Positions 48,705 through 59,061 of a stretch of 64,000 nt of DNA are shown piece after piece; the first letter of the stretch is position 1, and the number at the start of each line of letters is the position of its first letter. Source of the DNA: Amycolatopsis regifaucium. GTDB lineage: Bacteria; Actinomycetota; Actinomycetes; Mycobacteriales; Pseudonocardiaceae. The notes under the pieces are model-generated. The model searched no databases, was not told the DNA's origin, and saw only the letters and a list, made by a program, of their open reading frames with translations. The stretch covers positions 233,314 through 297,313 of the forward strand of contig NZ_LQCI01000001.1 in assembly GCF_001613935.1 (NCBI RefSeq), in the 5' to 3' direction. Both the position numbers and the translations under genes were made by a program.

Positions 48705-49157
48705 TCAAGATTCCCGTGCCTCCGGAAAGGACGGCCATCCGTGCGGCCGCTCCAGGATTTCGATGGTTGCCTGGTCGACCAGGAAATATTGCCCGCCGTC
48801 CTCGCGCGGATTCGTGTACGCCGCCGTCGCGATCAACCGGTCGAAGTCGGCCATCACCGCGATGGGGTAGCCGCCGTCGAAGATCTCGCCGTGCGCGGCG
48901 GTCGCGACGGTCCCGGTTTCGTACCAGGTGACGAAGTACTGCGCCGGTCCGGTTTCGAAGACACGCAGCGTCGTCTCCTTCTGCCGGACACCGGCGAAGT
49001 CGCCGGAAACACCCGTCCAGATCATCGTCGTCCGGTCCGCGTAATGCTGCTCCAGTACGTTCCCGGAGCCGTAGTGGAAGTTGGCGCGGAGCCCGACGAG
49101 GTCGGTGCTGAGCGGATGGGTCCCGGTCACGGGGAAGAAGCGGACGTCGAGTCGCAC
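48705..49157 (-). CDS. MoaF/lipocalin-like small protein, 150 aa
   Basis: The sequence is beta-rich: LRANFHYGSGNVLEQHYADR, TMIWTGVSGDFAGVRQKETT, FVTWYETGTVATAAHGEIFD and a C-terminal QYFLVDQATIEIL. The alternating strands and motif order resemble MoaF-like or phenolic-acid-decarboxylase-like small beta-barrels. No catalytic residues can be assigned with confidence. No signal peptide. It stands alone between the permease and the peroxidase-like gene, both on the same strand but with gaps of about 100 bases or more. Confidence 0.6.
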   Translation of the reverse strand: MRLDVRFFPVTGTHPLSTDLVGLRANFHYGSGNVLEQHYADRTTMIWTGVSGDFAGVRQKETTLRVFETGPAQYFVTWYETGTVATAAHGEIFDGGYPIAVMADFDRLIATAAYTNPREDGGQYFLVDQATIEILERPHGWPSFPEARES

Positions 49158-49257
49158 GGGCTGAAACCTCCGGATCGCGTGTTTCCGCAGGTTTAACAGC
49201 CCGTGGCGGCTCGATCGTTGTCCGGCGAAGCGCTCCTGTTGTCGCTGGACGCGAGGA

Positions 49258-49731
49258 TCAGTCGAACATGCCGGGCTGGTAGTCGCCCGCCGGCGTCCGG
49301 GCGATGACGTTGAGCCGGTTGTACGCGTTGATCGTGGCGATCAGCGCGATCAGGGCACCGATCTGCTCGTCGTCGTAGTGCTTGCGCACCTGCGCCCAGG
49401 TGTCGTCGCCGACGCCGTGGTGCGCGTCGGCGATCCGGGTGCCCTCCTCGGTGAGCGCCAGCGCGGCGCGCTCGGGCTCGGTGAACACGTTCGCCTCCCG
49501 CCAGGCGGCGACCAGGTTGAGCCGCACCGAGGTCTCGCCGGCGTGCGCGGCGTCCTTGCTGTGCATGTCGGTGCAGAAACCGCAGCCGTTGAGCTGGCTG
49601 GCGCGCAGCTTCACCAGCTCTTGCGTCGCGTGCGGCAGCGAAGACTCCTCGATGGGTCGGCTCGCGGCGCCGAGACGCTTGACGTACTTGAGGATGACGT
49701 CGTTCTCGAACAGGTTGACTCGCGGTTCCAT
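49258..49731 (-). CDS. AhpD-like carboxymuconolactone-decarboxylase-family protein
   Basis: 157 residues. The motif LNGCGFCTDMHSKDA carries the redox CxxC and following His of AhpD-type alkylhydroperoxidases; LVKLRASQ precedes it and ALIALIATINAYNRL follows. These proteins form helical oligomers and reduce peroxides or act as thiol-disulfide adaptors. ATG 49731 gives the family length. It is divergent from the sugar-utilisation operon and not obviously part of it. Confidence 0.85.
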   Translation of the reverse strand: MEPRVNLFENDVILKYVKRLGAASRPIEESSLPHATQELVKLRASQLNGCGFCTDMHSKDAAHAGETSVRLNLVAAWREANVFTEPERAALALTEEGTRIADAHHGVGDDTWAQVRKHYDDEQIGALIALIATINAYNRLNVIARTPAGDYQPGMFD

Positions 49732-49855
49732 GATCTTTCCTCTCCGTCGGTTCTGCACACATGACGAGCCGGGCGAGCAGGTTGTGACAGCTCCCGAAGT
49801 GACGCCGGTCACTGCCGCTGCAAAGTGCTGCCTTGCGCATCTGAACGCGAGAACT

Positions 49856-49908
49856 GCGTGAAACTGCACTGTTGGCGCATTGACGTTGCACAAAACTGCA
49901 CCTAACGT
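49856..49908 (+). promoter_or_regulatory. Promoter with embedded DeoR-type operator for the agaS operon
   Basis: TTGACG (49880-49885), a 17-base spacer and TAACGT (49903-49908) form a near-consensus promoter 39 bases before the first gene. The spacer contains GTTGCACAAAACTGCACC, and GCGTGAAACTGCAC lies at 49856-49869. Both motifs recur, partly fused, upstream of the sugar-binding-protein gene at 52659-52684, which suggests one regulator for both units. The DeoR-family gene at 59062 is the obvious candidate. Confidence 0.7.
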
Positions 49909-49946
49909 GATGGCTACTGCGCACAACTGGTACGGATGGGGAGTTC

Positions 49947-50828
49947 ATGAGCGGGACCTTCATGGCGGCGGAGATCGCGAGCCAGCCCGGCTGCTGGCGG
50001 GACGCGGCGGCACTGGCCTCGGCGAACACGGATCTGCTGCCGCCGCCGGGCGCGCGGGTCGCGATCGTCGGCTGCGGTACGTCGTGGTTCATCGGCCAGG
50101 CGTACGCCGTCCTTCGCGAGAGCGCCGGGCTCGGCGAAACCGACGCTTTCGCCGCGTCGGAGTTCCCGGTGGGTCGCGGCTACGACCAGGTCGTGGCGCT
50201 GACCCGGTCGGGGACGACGACCGAGGTCCACGCCCTGCTGGCGAAGCTGCGGGGCAAGACGCCGACCATCGCGATCACCGGCGTGCCTCGCGAGATCGAA
50301 GAAGCCGCGGACACCATCGTCGACCTGTCCGTCGTGGACGAACGTTCGGTCGTGCAGACCCGCTTCGCCACCACGGCGCTGGCGATGCTGCGCGCCCACC
50401 TCGGCGAGGACCTGAGCCCGGTCATCGAACAGGCCGAACGCGTATTGGCCGAACCGCTGCCCGACGCGCTGGTCGGCGCCGAGCAGTTCAGCTTCCTCGG
50501 TACCGGCTGGTCCGTCGGCATCGCGAACGAGGCCGCGCTGAAGTTCCGCGAGGCCTGTCTACTGTGGACGGAGTCGTACCCGGCGTGGGACTACCGGCAC
50601 GGCCCGATCAGCATCAGCGAATCCGGCCGCGTCACCTGGATGTTCGGGAAGGCGCCGGACGGGCTGGCCGACGACGTCGCCCGCGCGGGCGGACTGTTCG
50701 TCGAAAGCGGCCTGGACCCGCTCGCCGATCTGGTCCGCGCGCAGCGGGTGGCCGGGGCCATCGCCGCCCGCAAGGGTCTCGACCCGGACAACCCCCGCAG
50801 CCTCACCCGCTCCGTCGTCCTGACCTGA
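49947..50828 (+). CDS. SIS-domain sugar-phosphate isomerase/deaminase (AgaS-like)
   Basis: 293 residues with two SIS domains: VAIVGCGTSWFIGQAYA with VVALTRSGTTTEV, and FSFLGTGWSVGIANEAALKF with YPAWDYRHGPI. The RHGP motif and general plan match AgaS/GlmS-type enzymes acting on hexosamine phosphates. In the N-acetylgalactosamine pathway AgaS converts galactosamine 6-phosphate to tagatose 6-phosphate and ammonia. The two next genes, a PfkB kinase and a class II aldolase, supply the following two steps, which supports that role here. First gene of the operon; ribosome site GGGGAG. Confidence 0.82.
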   Translation: MSGTFMAAEIASQPGCWRDAAALASANTDLLPPPGARVAIVGCGTSWFIGQAYAVLRESAGLGETDAFAASEFPVGRGYDQVVALTRSGTTTEVHALLAKLRGKTPTIAITGVPREIEEAADTIVDLSVVDERSVVQTRFATTALAMLRAHLGEDLSPVIEQAERVLAEPLPDALVGAEQFSFLGTGWSVGIANEAALKFREACLLWTESYPAWDYRHGPISISESGRVTWMFGKAPDGLADDVARAGGLFVESGLDPLADLVRAQRVAGAIAARKGLDPDNPRSLTRSVVLT

Positions 50829-50835
50829 GGCGACC

Positions 50836-51756
50836 GTGATCGTCACCGTCACGCCGAACACCGCGCTGGACGTCACGTACACAGTGGACGGTCTGCGGTG
50901 CGGTGACGTCCATCGGGTGAGCGACGTGCGGTCCCGGGCGGGCGGCAAGGGCGTCAACGTCGCCCGCGTGCTGCACGCGCTCGGCGCCGACGTCCGCGCG
51001 ATCCTCACGGCCGGTGGCGCGACCGGGACCGCCGTCGTGGACGACCTCACGGCGGTGGGGGTCGCCGCGGATGTCGTCCCGATCGCCCGCGAAACCCGGC
51101 GCACCACCACGGTCCTGGCCGACGACGGTTCGGTCACGCTGCTCAACGAGCCGGGGCCGCGGCTCGACGGTGACGAATGGCAAGCGTTCGCGGCTGCCGT
51201 CCGCTCCCGGAACGCGGACGTGCTCGTCTGTTCGGGCAGTCTTCCGCCGGGAGCCGGGGGATACGCCGAACTGCTCGGCGGCACACCGTCCATTCTGGAC
51301 ACTTCCGGCGATGCGCTGCTCGCCGGGCTGGCCGGGCGCCCGTCCGTGGTCAAACCGAACGCCGACGAACTGCGCGAGGTCACCGGTCTGCGCGATCCGG
51401 TGGCCGCCGCGGCCGAACTCCGCAAGGCCGGGGCGGGCGCGGTCGTCGTCTCACTCGGCGCCGAGGGCCTCCTGGCGGTCACGCCGTCGGGCAGCTGGCA
51501 CGCGGCACCGTCCACCGTGCTGCGTGGCAACACCACCGGCGCGGGTGACGCCGTCGTCGCGGCGCTGGCGCTGGGGCTGAGCCGTGCCGAAGCGTGGCCG
51601 GACATCCTGCGCCGGGCCGTCGCGTTGTCCGGCGCGGCGGTGCTCGGCCCGCTCGCCGGCGACGTCGACCTCGCGCACTACCACCGTGAACAGGGACTGG
51701 TCGCCGTGCGCGCCCGCCCGGAAGCCCATCGAACAGATTCACCAGACACGCCCTAG
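50836..51756 (+). CDS. PfkB-family kinase (tagatose-6-phosphate / 1-phosphofructokinase type)
   Basis: 306 residues from GTG 50836, after GAGG and seven bases after the AgaS-like gene. MIVTVTPNTALDVTYTVDG and RAGGKGVNVARVLHALG are the 1-phosphofructokinase/LacC signature, and NTTGAGDAVVAALALG holds the catalytic Asp and anion hole. Between an AgaS-like enzyme and a class II aldolase it is best read as phosphorylating tagatose 6-phosphate to the 1,6-bisphosphate; fructose 1-phosphate is the alternative. Confidence 0.85.
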   Translation: MIVTVTPNTALDVTYTVDGLRCGDVHRVSDVRSRAGGKGVNVARVLHALGADVRAILTAGGATGTAVVDDLTAVGVAADVVPIARETRRTTTVLADDGSVTLLNEPGPRLDGDEWQAFAAAVRSRNADVLVCSGSLPPGAGGYAELLGGTPSILDTSGDALLAGLAGRPSVVKPNADELREVTGLRDPVAAAAELRKAGAGAVVVSLGAEGLLAVTPSGSWHAAPSTVLRGNTTGAGDAVVAALALGLSRAEAWPDILRRAVALSGAAVLGPLAGDVDLAHYHREQGLVAVRARPEAHRTDSPDTP

Positions 51757-51765
51757 GAGAACCTC

Positions 51766-52620
51766 ATGCCTCTGGTGGGAACCGGGGAGATCGTCGGGGC
51801 CGCCGCGGCGGCCCGGCACGGCTGCGGCGCGTTCAACGCGATCCAGCTCGAACACCTCACCGCGATCGTCGACGGCGCGGCCGCGGCGGAAGCGCCGGTG
51901 ATCGTGCAGCTCAGCCAGAACGCGGTGAAGTACCACGGCGCGCTGGCACCGGTCGGCGCCGCGGCGCTCGCCGCGGCCAGGGCCGCCGTCACACCGGTCG
52001 CGGTCCATCTCGACCACGCCGAATCGGCCGACCTCGTCCGTGAAGCGGTCGCGCTCGGTTTCGGCTCGGTCATGTTCGACGCGTCCAAACTGGACTACAC
52101 CGACAACGTGCGCGCGACCCGGGAAGTCGCCGCGTACTGCCACGACCACGGAGTGTGGATCGAGGCGGAACTCGGTGAGGTCGGCGGCAAGGACGGCGTG
52201 CACGCGCCCGGCGCGCGCACCGATCCGGACGAGGCGGCGGACTTCGTCGCCGCCACCGGAGTGGACGCGCTGGCGGTGGCGGTGGGCAGTTCGCACGCCA
52301 TGCTCACCCGCGACGCCGCGCTGGATTTCGCGCTGATCGCGCGGCTACGGGAACGGGTACCGGTGCCGTTGGTGCTGCACGGCTCTTCCGGTGTCCCCGA
52401 TGAGGGTTTGGCCGAAGCGGTGCGGGCCGGGATGACGAAGATCAATATCGCCACCCAGCTCAACAAGGTGTTCACCGTGGCCGCCGTCGGCGACTGGCGC
52501 GCGCATCCGGAGCGGGTCGACCCGCGGAAGTACCTCGGTGCCGGGCGCACCGCCGTCGCCGTCGAGGTGCGGCGTCTGCTCGGTGTGCTCAACTTGGGCG
52601 TGCTGAACCGGAAAAGGTGA
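51766..52620 (+). CDS. Class II ketose-bisphosphate aldolase (GatY/KbaY/FbaA family)
   Basis: 284 residues of a zinc-dependent aldolase. GCGAFNAIQLEHLTAIVDGA is the N-terminal family block, HLDHAES carries the catalytic and zinc ligands, and HGSSGVPDEGL and KINIATQLNK form the phosphate site. It cleaves tagatose- or fructose-1,6-bisphosphate into DHAP and glyceraldehyde 3-phosphate. The gene starts nine bases after the kinase with an AGGAG site and completes the three-enzyme set. The tagatose substrate is inferred from context. Confidence 0.88.
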   Translation: MPLVGTGEIVGAAAAARHGCGAFNAIQLEHLTAIVDGAAAAEAPVIVQLSQNAVKYHGALAPVGAAALAAARAAVTPVAVHLDHAESADLVREAVALGFGSVMFDASKLDYTDNVRATREVAAYCHDHGVWIEAELGEVGGKDGVHAPGARTDPDEAADFVAATGVDALAVAVGSSHAMLTRDAALDFALIARLRERVPVPLVLHGSSGVPDEGLAEAVRAGMTKINIATQLNKVFTVAAVGDWRAHPERVDPRKYLGAGRTAVAVEVRRLLGVLNLGVLNRKR

Positions 52621-52649
52621 CGATTGAGCAGACTTTGCACGATTGACTG

Positions 52650-52684
52650 TTGACATGTGCGTGAAACCGCACAAAACTGCGCAA
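52650..52684 (+). promoter_or_regulatory. Promoter/operator of the ABC sugar importer operon
   Basis: TTGACA (52650-52655) is a consensus -35 element; a -10 is not clear. Starting within the expected spacer is GCGTGAAACCGCACAAAACTGCGCAA (52659-52684), a fusion of the two motifs seen separately upstream of the agaS-like gene. The arrangement predicts coordinate repression of transporter and catabolic enzymes. Confidence 0.65.
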
Positions 52685-52727
52685 CAATAAGCAGAACTTG
52701 TGTGATCTTCGATCCAGGTGGTGGCGG

Positions 52728-54119
52728 ATGCGGGTAGGCAAGCTCATGGCATTGACGGCAGGGGCGTCGCTTCTGCTCGCGGGATGCGGCGGCGGGGACG
52801 CGGGTGGCGGCACCGGCGAGAACGCGCTCCCGGGAGTCGATCAGTTCCTCAACGCCCCCTGTCCGGAGGCGGCGGTGAAACCCGCGACGGACAAGGAGTT
52901 CACGTACTGGTCCATGTGGACGGCCGACGAGCCGCAGGGCAAGGTCCTGCAGAAGGCCTTCAAATGCTTCCAGGAGAAGACCGGCGTCAAGGTCGACGTG
53001 CAGTGGCTTGGCCGCAAGGCCTACACCCAGAACCTGGTGCCCGCGCTGAACACCGACGCCGTGCCGGACCTGTTCGACCAGGACGTCAGCAAGGTCGGCG
53101 CGGCGATCATGACGCCGGGTGGCACGCAGAGCGTCGACGACGTGTTCGGCTTGAAGGTCGGCGAAGGCGACAAGACCGTCAAGGACGTACTTTCGCCCAG
53201 CTCATACGACTTCCCGCAGAACAAGGACCGCGAAGGCCACAACTTCATGGTCCCGTACACGATCCAGTCGAGCGCCTGGTGGTTCAACAAGGACACCGCC
53301 GGGGACATCCAGCAACCGAAGACGATGGACGAGCTGATCGGCCTGTTCGACAAGGCGAAGGCCGACGGCAAGGCCGCGATCAGCCTCGACGGTGACATCC
53401 CGTTCTACAACATGTACTTCTACACCCAGCTCGCCGAGCGGTTCGTCGGCCCGGGCGGGTTGTACAAGGCGGCGACCGACAAGACCGGCCAGACGTGGAA
53501 GACCGACCCCGGTTTCCTCAAGGCCGCGACCGAAACCGCGAAGCTGCCGAAGTACTTCATCGACGGCTGGGACGCGGCGAAGTTCCCGCAGGTGCAGCAG
53601 CGCTGGGCCGACGGCGACTCCCGCTTCCTCTACGTCGGCAGCTGGGCGCCGAGTGAGACCAGGGAATACCTGGACAAGCAGGGCGCCGGAACGAAGATCA
53701 ACTACGGTTCCTTCCAGTTCCCGATGCCCGCCGGTGCCACGCACGACACCGTCGAGCAGATGTCGATCGGTTTCTCGGTGACGAAGAAGGCCAAGCACGC
53801 CGAGGCGGCCAAGGCGTTCATCGCCTACTTCCTCAACAAGGACCTGCTTTCCGGGATCCCCGCGGTGGCCGACAACCTGGTGCCGCGCGCCGACCTCGCC
53901 GTGCCTGACGACCTCAAGCAGGTCAAGGCCGCGATGGACGACCCGAAGAAGGAACATGTGCTGCAGTACGACGGGGTCGACGGCATCGCCGGTGGCAAAT
54001 GGCAGACCGACGTCTTCGACCCGGCCGACATCGCGTTGCTGAAGGGGCAGCTCACCCCGGAGCAGTTCGTGGACCAGCTCGCCACCAAGGGCGCCGAGTT
54101 CTGGAAGAACCAGGGTTGA
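52728..54119 (+). CDS. ABC sugar transporter substrate-binding lipoprotein
   Basis: 463 residues from ATG 52728. A signal peptide ends in the lipobox LLAGC, followed by a Gly-rich linker. The mature protein has the layout of family 1 extracellular solute-binding proteins: EFTYWSMWTADEPQ, CFQEKTGVKVDVQW, YTIQSSAWWFNKD, and a C-terminal YFLNKDLLSGIPAVADNLVP. It should capture an oligosaccharide or amino-sugar for the permeases encoded next. The stop overlaps the start of the first permease gene. Upstream operator motifs are shared with the aga-like operon. Confidence 0.9.
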   Translation: MRVGKLMALTAGASLLLAGCGGGDAGGGTGENALPGVDQFLNAPCPEAAVKPATDKEFTYWSMWTADEPQGKVLQKAFKCFQEKTGVKVDVQWLGRKAYTQNLVPALNTDAVPDLFDQDVSKVGAAIMTPGGTQSVDDVFGLKVGEGDKTVKDVLSPSSYDFPQNKDREGHNFMVPYTIQSSAWWFNKDTAGDIQQPKTMDELIGLFDKAKADGKAAISLDGDIPFYNMYFYTQLAERFVGPGGLYKAATDKTGQTWKTDPGFLKAATETAKLPKYFIDGWDAAKFPQVQQRWADGDSRFLYVGSWAPSETREYLDKQGAGTKINYGSFQFPMPAGATHDTVEQMSIGFSVTKKAKHAEAAKAFIAYFLNKDLLSGIPAVADNLVPRADLAVPDDLKQVKAAMDDPKKEHVLQYDGVDGIAGGKWQTDVFDPADIALLKGQLTPEQFVDQLATKGAEFWKNQG

Positions 54120-55069
54120 TGGCCACGGTCACGACGCCGACGACACCGCCGGCGCGGGCTCCGGAGCCCGGGGCCCACCTGCGCCGCAAGAAACGGCTGT
54201 TCTGGCCGTTCGCCGCGCCGGCGCTGGTGCTGTACCTGGCCTTCCTGGTGCTGCCGACGATCGCGACCGTGGTGCTGAGCTTCACCAGCTGGGCGGGCGC
54301 CGGGGACACACCGGAGCCCAACGGTGTCACCAACTACACGCAGATGTGGTCGAGCGACTCCTTCCAGTACGCCTTCCGCAACACGCTGATCTACGTGTTC
54401 CTCGGCGGCATCGGCACGTTCGCGCTGGCGTTCCTGTTCACCATGGTGCTGCGGGACATGAAGGGCGGGAAGACCGTCCGCGCCATCCTGTTCTTCCCGA
54501 ACATCGTGGCGCCGGTGGCGCTCGGCATGTTCCTCGGCTTCGTTTTCAAGTACCAGCCGGGGAAACAGGGGCTCGCGAACTACGTGATGGAGAGCCTCGG
54601 CGCGGACGCGACGAAGTTCCTCGCACCGTCCAATGTGACCGGTGTGGTGACGGCGTCGCTGATCTGGGCGAGTTCAGGTTTCTACATCACCATCCTGATG
54701 GCCGCGGTCGACCGCATCCCGCCGTATCTCTACGAGGACGCCGAACTGGGCGGCGCGTCGCCGTGGCAGAAGTTCCGCAACATCACCCTGCCGATGACCT
54801 GGGACGTCGTCGGCGTCGCCGGGGTGCTGTGGACGATCAACGCGCTCAAGATCTTCGAGCTGGTGTTCGTGCTGGCCGGGCCGGGTACCTACGCCCCGCC
54901 GAACGAGGCCTGGACGCTGGGGATCTACGTGTTCGACCGGACCTTCGGCTCGAACGGCACCCCGGACTTCGGTGCCGCCTGTGCCTGTGCGGTGGCGATG
55001 ATCGCGCTGGTGTCCGTGCTCGTCGTCCTGCTGCGCCGGTTGATGCGCCGTGACGCGATCCAGTTCTGA
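54119..55069 (+). CDS. ABC sugar permease (MalF/UgpA type)
   Basis: 316 residues with about six helices and a basic N-terminal extension (RRKKRLFWPF). The EAA-loop YLYEDAELGGASPWQKFRNI contacts the ATPase. It overlaps the binding-protein stop by one base and forms the transmembrane pore with the next permease. Confidence 0.92.
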   Translation: MATVTTPTTPPARAPEPGAHLRRKKRLFWPFAAPALVLYLAFLVLPTIATVVLSFTSWAGAGDTPEPNGVTNYTQMWSSDSFQYAFRNTLIYVFLGGIGTFALAFLFTMVLRDMKGGKTVRAILFFPNIVAPVALGMFLGFVFKYQPGKQGLANYVMESLGADATKFLAPSNVTGVVTASLIWASSGFYITILMAAVDRIPPYLYEDAELGGASPWQKFRNITLPMTWDVVGVAGVLWTINALKIFELVFVLAGPGTYAPPNEAWTLGIYVFDRTFGSNGTPDFGAACACAVAMIALVSVLVVLLRRLMRRDAIQF

Positions 55070-55079
55070 GGGAGACCGA

Positions 55080-56009
55080 ATGTCCGTCACCGACGTCGAG
55101 GTGCCCGCGCGGCCCTCGCCGAAACCGGTGCGCAAGCCACCGCGCAAACCGCGTCCGGCGCCCGGCGCCAAGAAATTCAGCCCGTTGCGGGTCCTGGGGT
55201 CCACCATCGTCTGGCTGTTCACCGCGGGGAACATCCTGGTGCTGTACTGGCTGCTCACGGCGTCGTTCAAGACGCCGGTGGAGATCTTCACCAAACCGTT
55301 CGCCTTGCCCTACCAATGGTTCCACGTCGGGAAGCCGTTCCGGAACTTCATCTACGCCTGGAACAACGCCGGTTTCGGCGACGCCGTGGTGACCACCGTG
55401 GTGCTGGTCGGACTGGCGACGGTCGTGACGGTCGCCGTGTCGGCGCCTTGCGCTTACGCGCTGACCCGGCTGGGCGTCCGCGGCGCCGGACCGATGACCA
55501 ACGTCGTCGCGATCGGCATGGGCGTGCCGTTCCAGACGGTGATCATCCCGCTGTTCGTGGTGCTCAGCAAAGTGCATCTGGACAACGAGTACGGCCTGTT
55601 CGTGCTGTACGTGGCGCTGTCCATCCCGTTCACGGTGTTCCTGATGACCGGTTTCTTCCGGTCCCTGCCGGACGAACTGGAGGAGGCTGCCGCGCTCGAC
55701 GGCGCGTCGCCGACGCGCACGTTCTTTTCGGTCATGCTGCCCTTGACCCGCGGTGGCATGATCACCGCGCTGACGCTGAACGCCATCGGCCTGTGGAACG
55801 AGACGTTGCTGGCGATCGTGTTCCTCAAGGACCAAGCGCATTTCACGCTGTCCCGCGCGCTCTTCACCTTCTACGGGGCCGCGAGCTACCAGTCGGAGTA
55901 CGGCGGGCTGATCGCCGGGGTGGCGATCGTCGTGCTCCCGATGCTCGTGCTCTATCTCGTGCTCGCCCGCCGGATCATCACCGGCCTGACCCTCGGCGCC
56001 GGAAAGTAG
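55080..56009 (+). CDS. ABC sugar permease (MalG/UgpE type)
   Basis: 309 residues from ATG 55080, after GAGGGAGA; the longer frame upstream lacks support. The N-terminus is Pro/Lys-rich and cytoplasmic. Then come six helices, with the EAA-loop LEEAAALDGASPTRTFFSVM. It is the second pore subunit of the importer. Confidence 0.92.
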   Translation: MSVTDVEVPARPSPKPVRKPPRKPRPAPGAKKFSPLRVLGSTIVWLFTAGNILVLYWLLTASFKTPVEIFTKPFALPYQWFHVGKPFRNFIYAWNNAGFGDAVVTTVVLVGLATVVTVAVSAPCAYALTRLGVRGAGPMTNVVAIGMGVPFQTVIIPLFVVLSKVHLDNEYGLFVLYVALSIPFTVFLMTGFFRSLPDELEEAAALDGASPTRTFFSVMLPLTRGGMITALTLNAIGLWNETLLAIVFLKDQAHFTLSRALFTFYGAASYQSEYGGLIAGVAIVVLPMLVLYLVLARRIITGLTLGAGK

Positions 56010-56015
56010 GACCTG

Positions 56016-57079
<1,064 letters not shown>

Positions 57080-57083
<4 letters not shown>

Positions 57084-58936
57084 CCCGCTTGTACCGCACC
57101 ACGCTGGTGCTGCCGTCCGCCGAACTGGGCCCGGAGAACCCGCTGCCGCCGTTGCGGAAACCCGAGGCGGTGGCGAAGGTGTCCAATGTGGACGAACTGC
57201 CGCCGGACCTGGCGGAGGGTATCGGTTACGGCCGCTTGGACACCACGCTGCCGTGTCTTCTGCAGGACGGCTACACCCGCGAAAGGACCGAACGCGAGCT
57301 TCCGGCGCTGGTGCTGGAGAACGACCGGCTCCGCGCCACGGTGCTGCCGTCGCTGGGCGGGCGGCTGTATTCGCTGGCCCACAAATCGTCCGGCCGTGAA
57401 CTGCTCTACCGCAATCCGGTGTTCCAGCCCGCGAACCTCGCCCTGCGGGACGCGTGGTTCGCCGGAGGTGTCGAATGGAACCTCGGCAGCACCGGGCACA
57501 CCACGCTGACCTGCGAGCCGATGTTCGCCGCGGAGGTCGAAGGCCCGGACGGCACCCCGATGCTGCGGCTGTGGGAGTGGGAGCGCACCCGGGATCTGCC
57601 GTACCAGCTCGACTTCTGGCTGCCCGACGGCTCGGACCACCTGCTCGTGGCGGTGCGGGTGCGGAATCCGCATCCTTACGACGTCCCGGTGTACTGGTGG
57701 TCGAACATCGCGGTCCCGCGGAACGACGGCACACGGGTGATCGCACCCGCGACGCGGGCGTGGCACTACGGCTATTCGGGACGGCTGGATCTGGTCGACG
57801 TGGCTGGAGACCTGACCTACCCCTCCCGCGCCGAAGCCGCGGCGGACTACTTCTTCGAGGTGACCGGAACGCCGTGGATCGCGGCCGTCGAGAACGACGG
57901 AACGGGACTGGTTCAGCTCTCCACCGGCCGGTTGCGCGGCCGGAAGCTGTTCCTGTGGGGTGAATCCGCCGGTGGGCGGCGCTGGCAGGAATGGCTGGCG
58001 CCCGGTGCGGGCGGCTATCTGGAGATCCAAGCCGGTCTCGCGCGCACGCAGCTGGAGCACCTGCGGTTGCCGGCGGGGGAGAGCTGGGACTGGATGGAGG
58101 CCTATGGTCCGGTCGCAGCGGATCCCGTGCTGGCGCACGGGGACGACTGGACGGCCGCCCGAGGCGTGATCGCCGCGGCACTGCCGGCGGCCGAGTCCCT
58201 TGACGACTACCTCGGCGCTTGGCGGAAAATCGCCGATGTCACCCCGGAGTCCTTCCTGGCCACCGGATCCGGCTGGGGCGCGCTGGAGAACCGGCGGGCG
58301 CCGATGTGCCTGCCGGGGACGCCGTTCCCGGACGAATCACTCGGTCCCGACCAGGCGCCGTGGCTCGCGTTGCTCGACGGGACCCCGCCGGACGGGGATC
58401 CGCTCGCCGTACCTCCGCCGACGCTGGTGAACCCGTACTGGGCGGATCTCATGGAGTACGCGCCGAAGAACTGGCTGACCTGGTACCACCGCGGCGTCGC
58501 GCACTGGGCGGCCGGACGGCATTCGGACGCCGTCCGCGCCTGGCGCGAGTCCGTCGCCGCCGACGAGAACCCTTGGGCACTACGGAATCTCGCGGTCGCC
58601 ACAGCCGGCCCCGAGGCTGCCTGGCTGTACCGGCGCGCGGTCGCCCTCGTGCCGTCATCGCGCCCTTTGGTCGTCGAGGCCATCGCGGCGCAACTCGCCG
58701 CGGGGCTCCCGGACGAAGCGAGCGTGCTGCTGGACGGGCTGCCCGTGGAAGGGCGGATCGCCCTCCTCGCCGCCCGCACCCGGCTCGCCCTCGGCGACAT
58801 CGCCGGGGCCAAGGCCGTGTACGACACCGGTTTCGAGGTCGCGAACATCAGGGAAGGGGAAACGTCTCTTTCGGACACCTGGGCGGCGGTCTCGGACGAA
58901 CCGCTGCCGGAGCAGTACGACTTCAGAATGAAGTGA
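57080..58936 (+). CDS. DUF5107 protein with C-terminal helical repeats, 618 aa
   Basis: The N-terminal half (about 1-330) matches the DUF5107 pattern: LENDRLRATVLPSLGGRLYS, GGVEWNLGSTGHTTLTCEPM, VYWWSNIAVP and FLWGESAGGRRWQEWLAPG, suggestive of a galactose-mutarotase-like beta-sandwich. The second half, after NPYWADLMEYAPKNWLTWYH, is helical with tetratricopeptide-like repeats (AVRAWRESVAADENPWALRN). No signal peptide, so it is cytoplasmic. DUF5107 genes frequently sit beside sugar ABC transporters. A role in processing imported sugar or oligosaccharide is inferred; the reaction is unknown. It overlaps the ATPase gene by ATGA and closes the operon. Confidence 0.82.
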
Positions 58937-59014
58937 CCGGCCGGGCCGCTGTCCGGCGTGCCGCTCGCGGCGGACAACCATGATGCAGCATACTGCTCGA
59001 AACAGTGGCCAACA

Positions 59015-59030
59015 GCGCAACCTCATGCGC
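59015..59030 (+). promoter_or_regulatory. Dyad upstream of the DeoR gene
   Basis: GCGCA-ACCTCA-TGCGC is a perfect interrupted palindrome 31 bases before the regulator start. The sequence TCATGCGCGA followed by one base and AGG recurs at 59980-59993 upstream of the GH31 gene. This supports autoregulation and control of the hydrolase by the same protein. Confidence 0.6.
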
Positions 59031-59061
59031 GATAGGCCGCAGCGAGCTAGGAGTGGCGCGA

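Noticed and set aside
47244..49196. A 650-residue rightward gene
   Set aside because: It is antisense to the APC permease and the MoaF-like gene; composition is Asp/Glu/Arg/Gln-rich without recognisable motifs.
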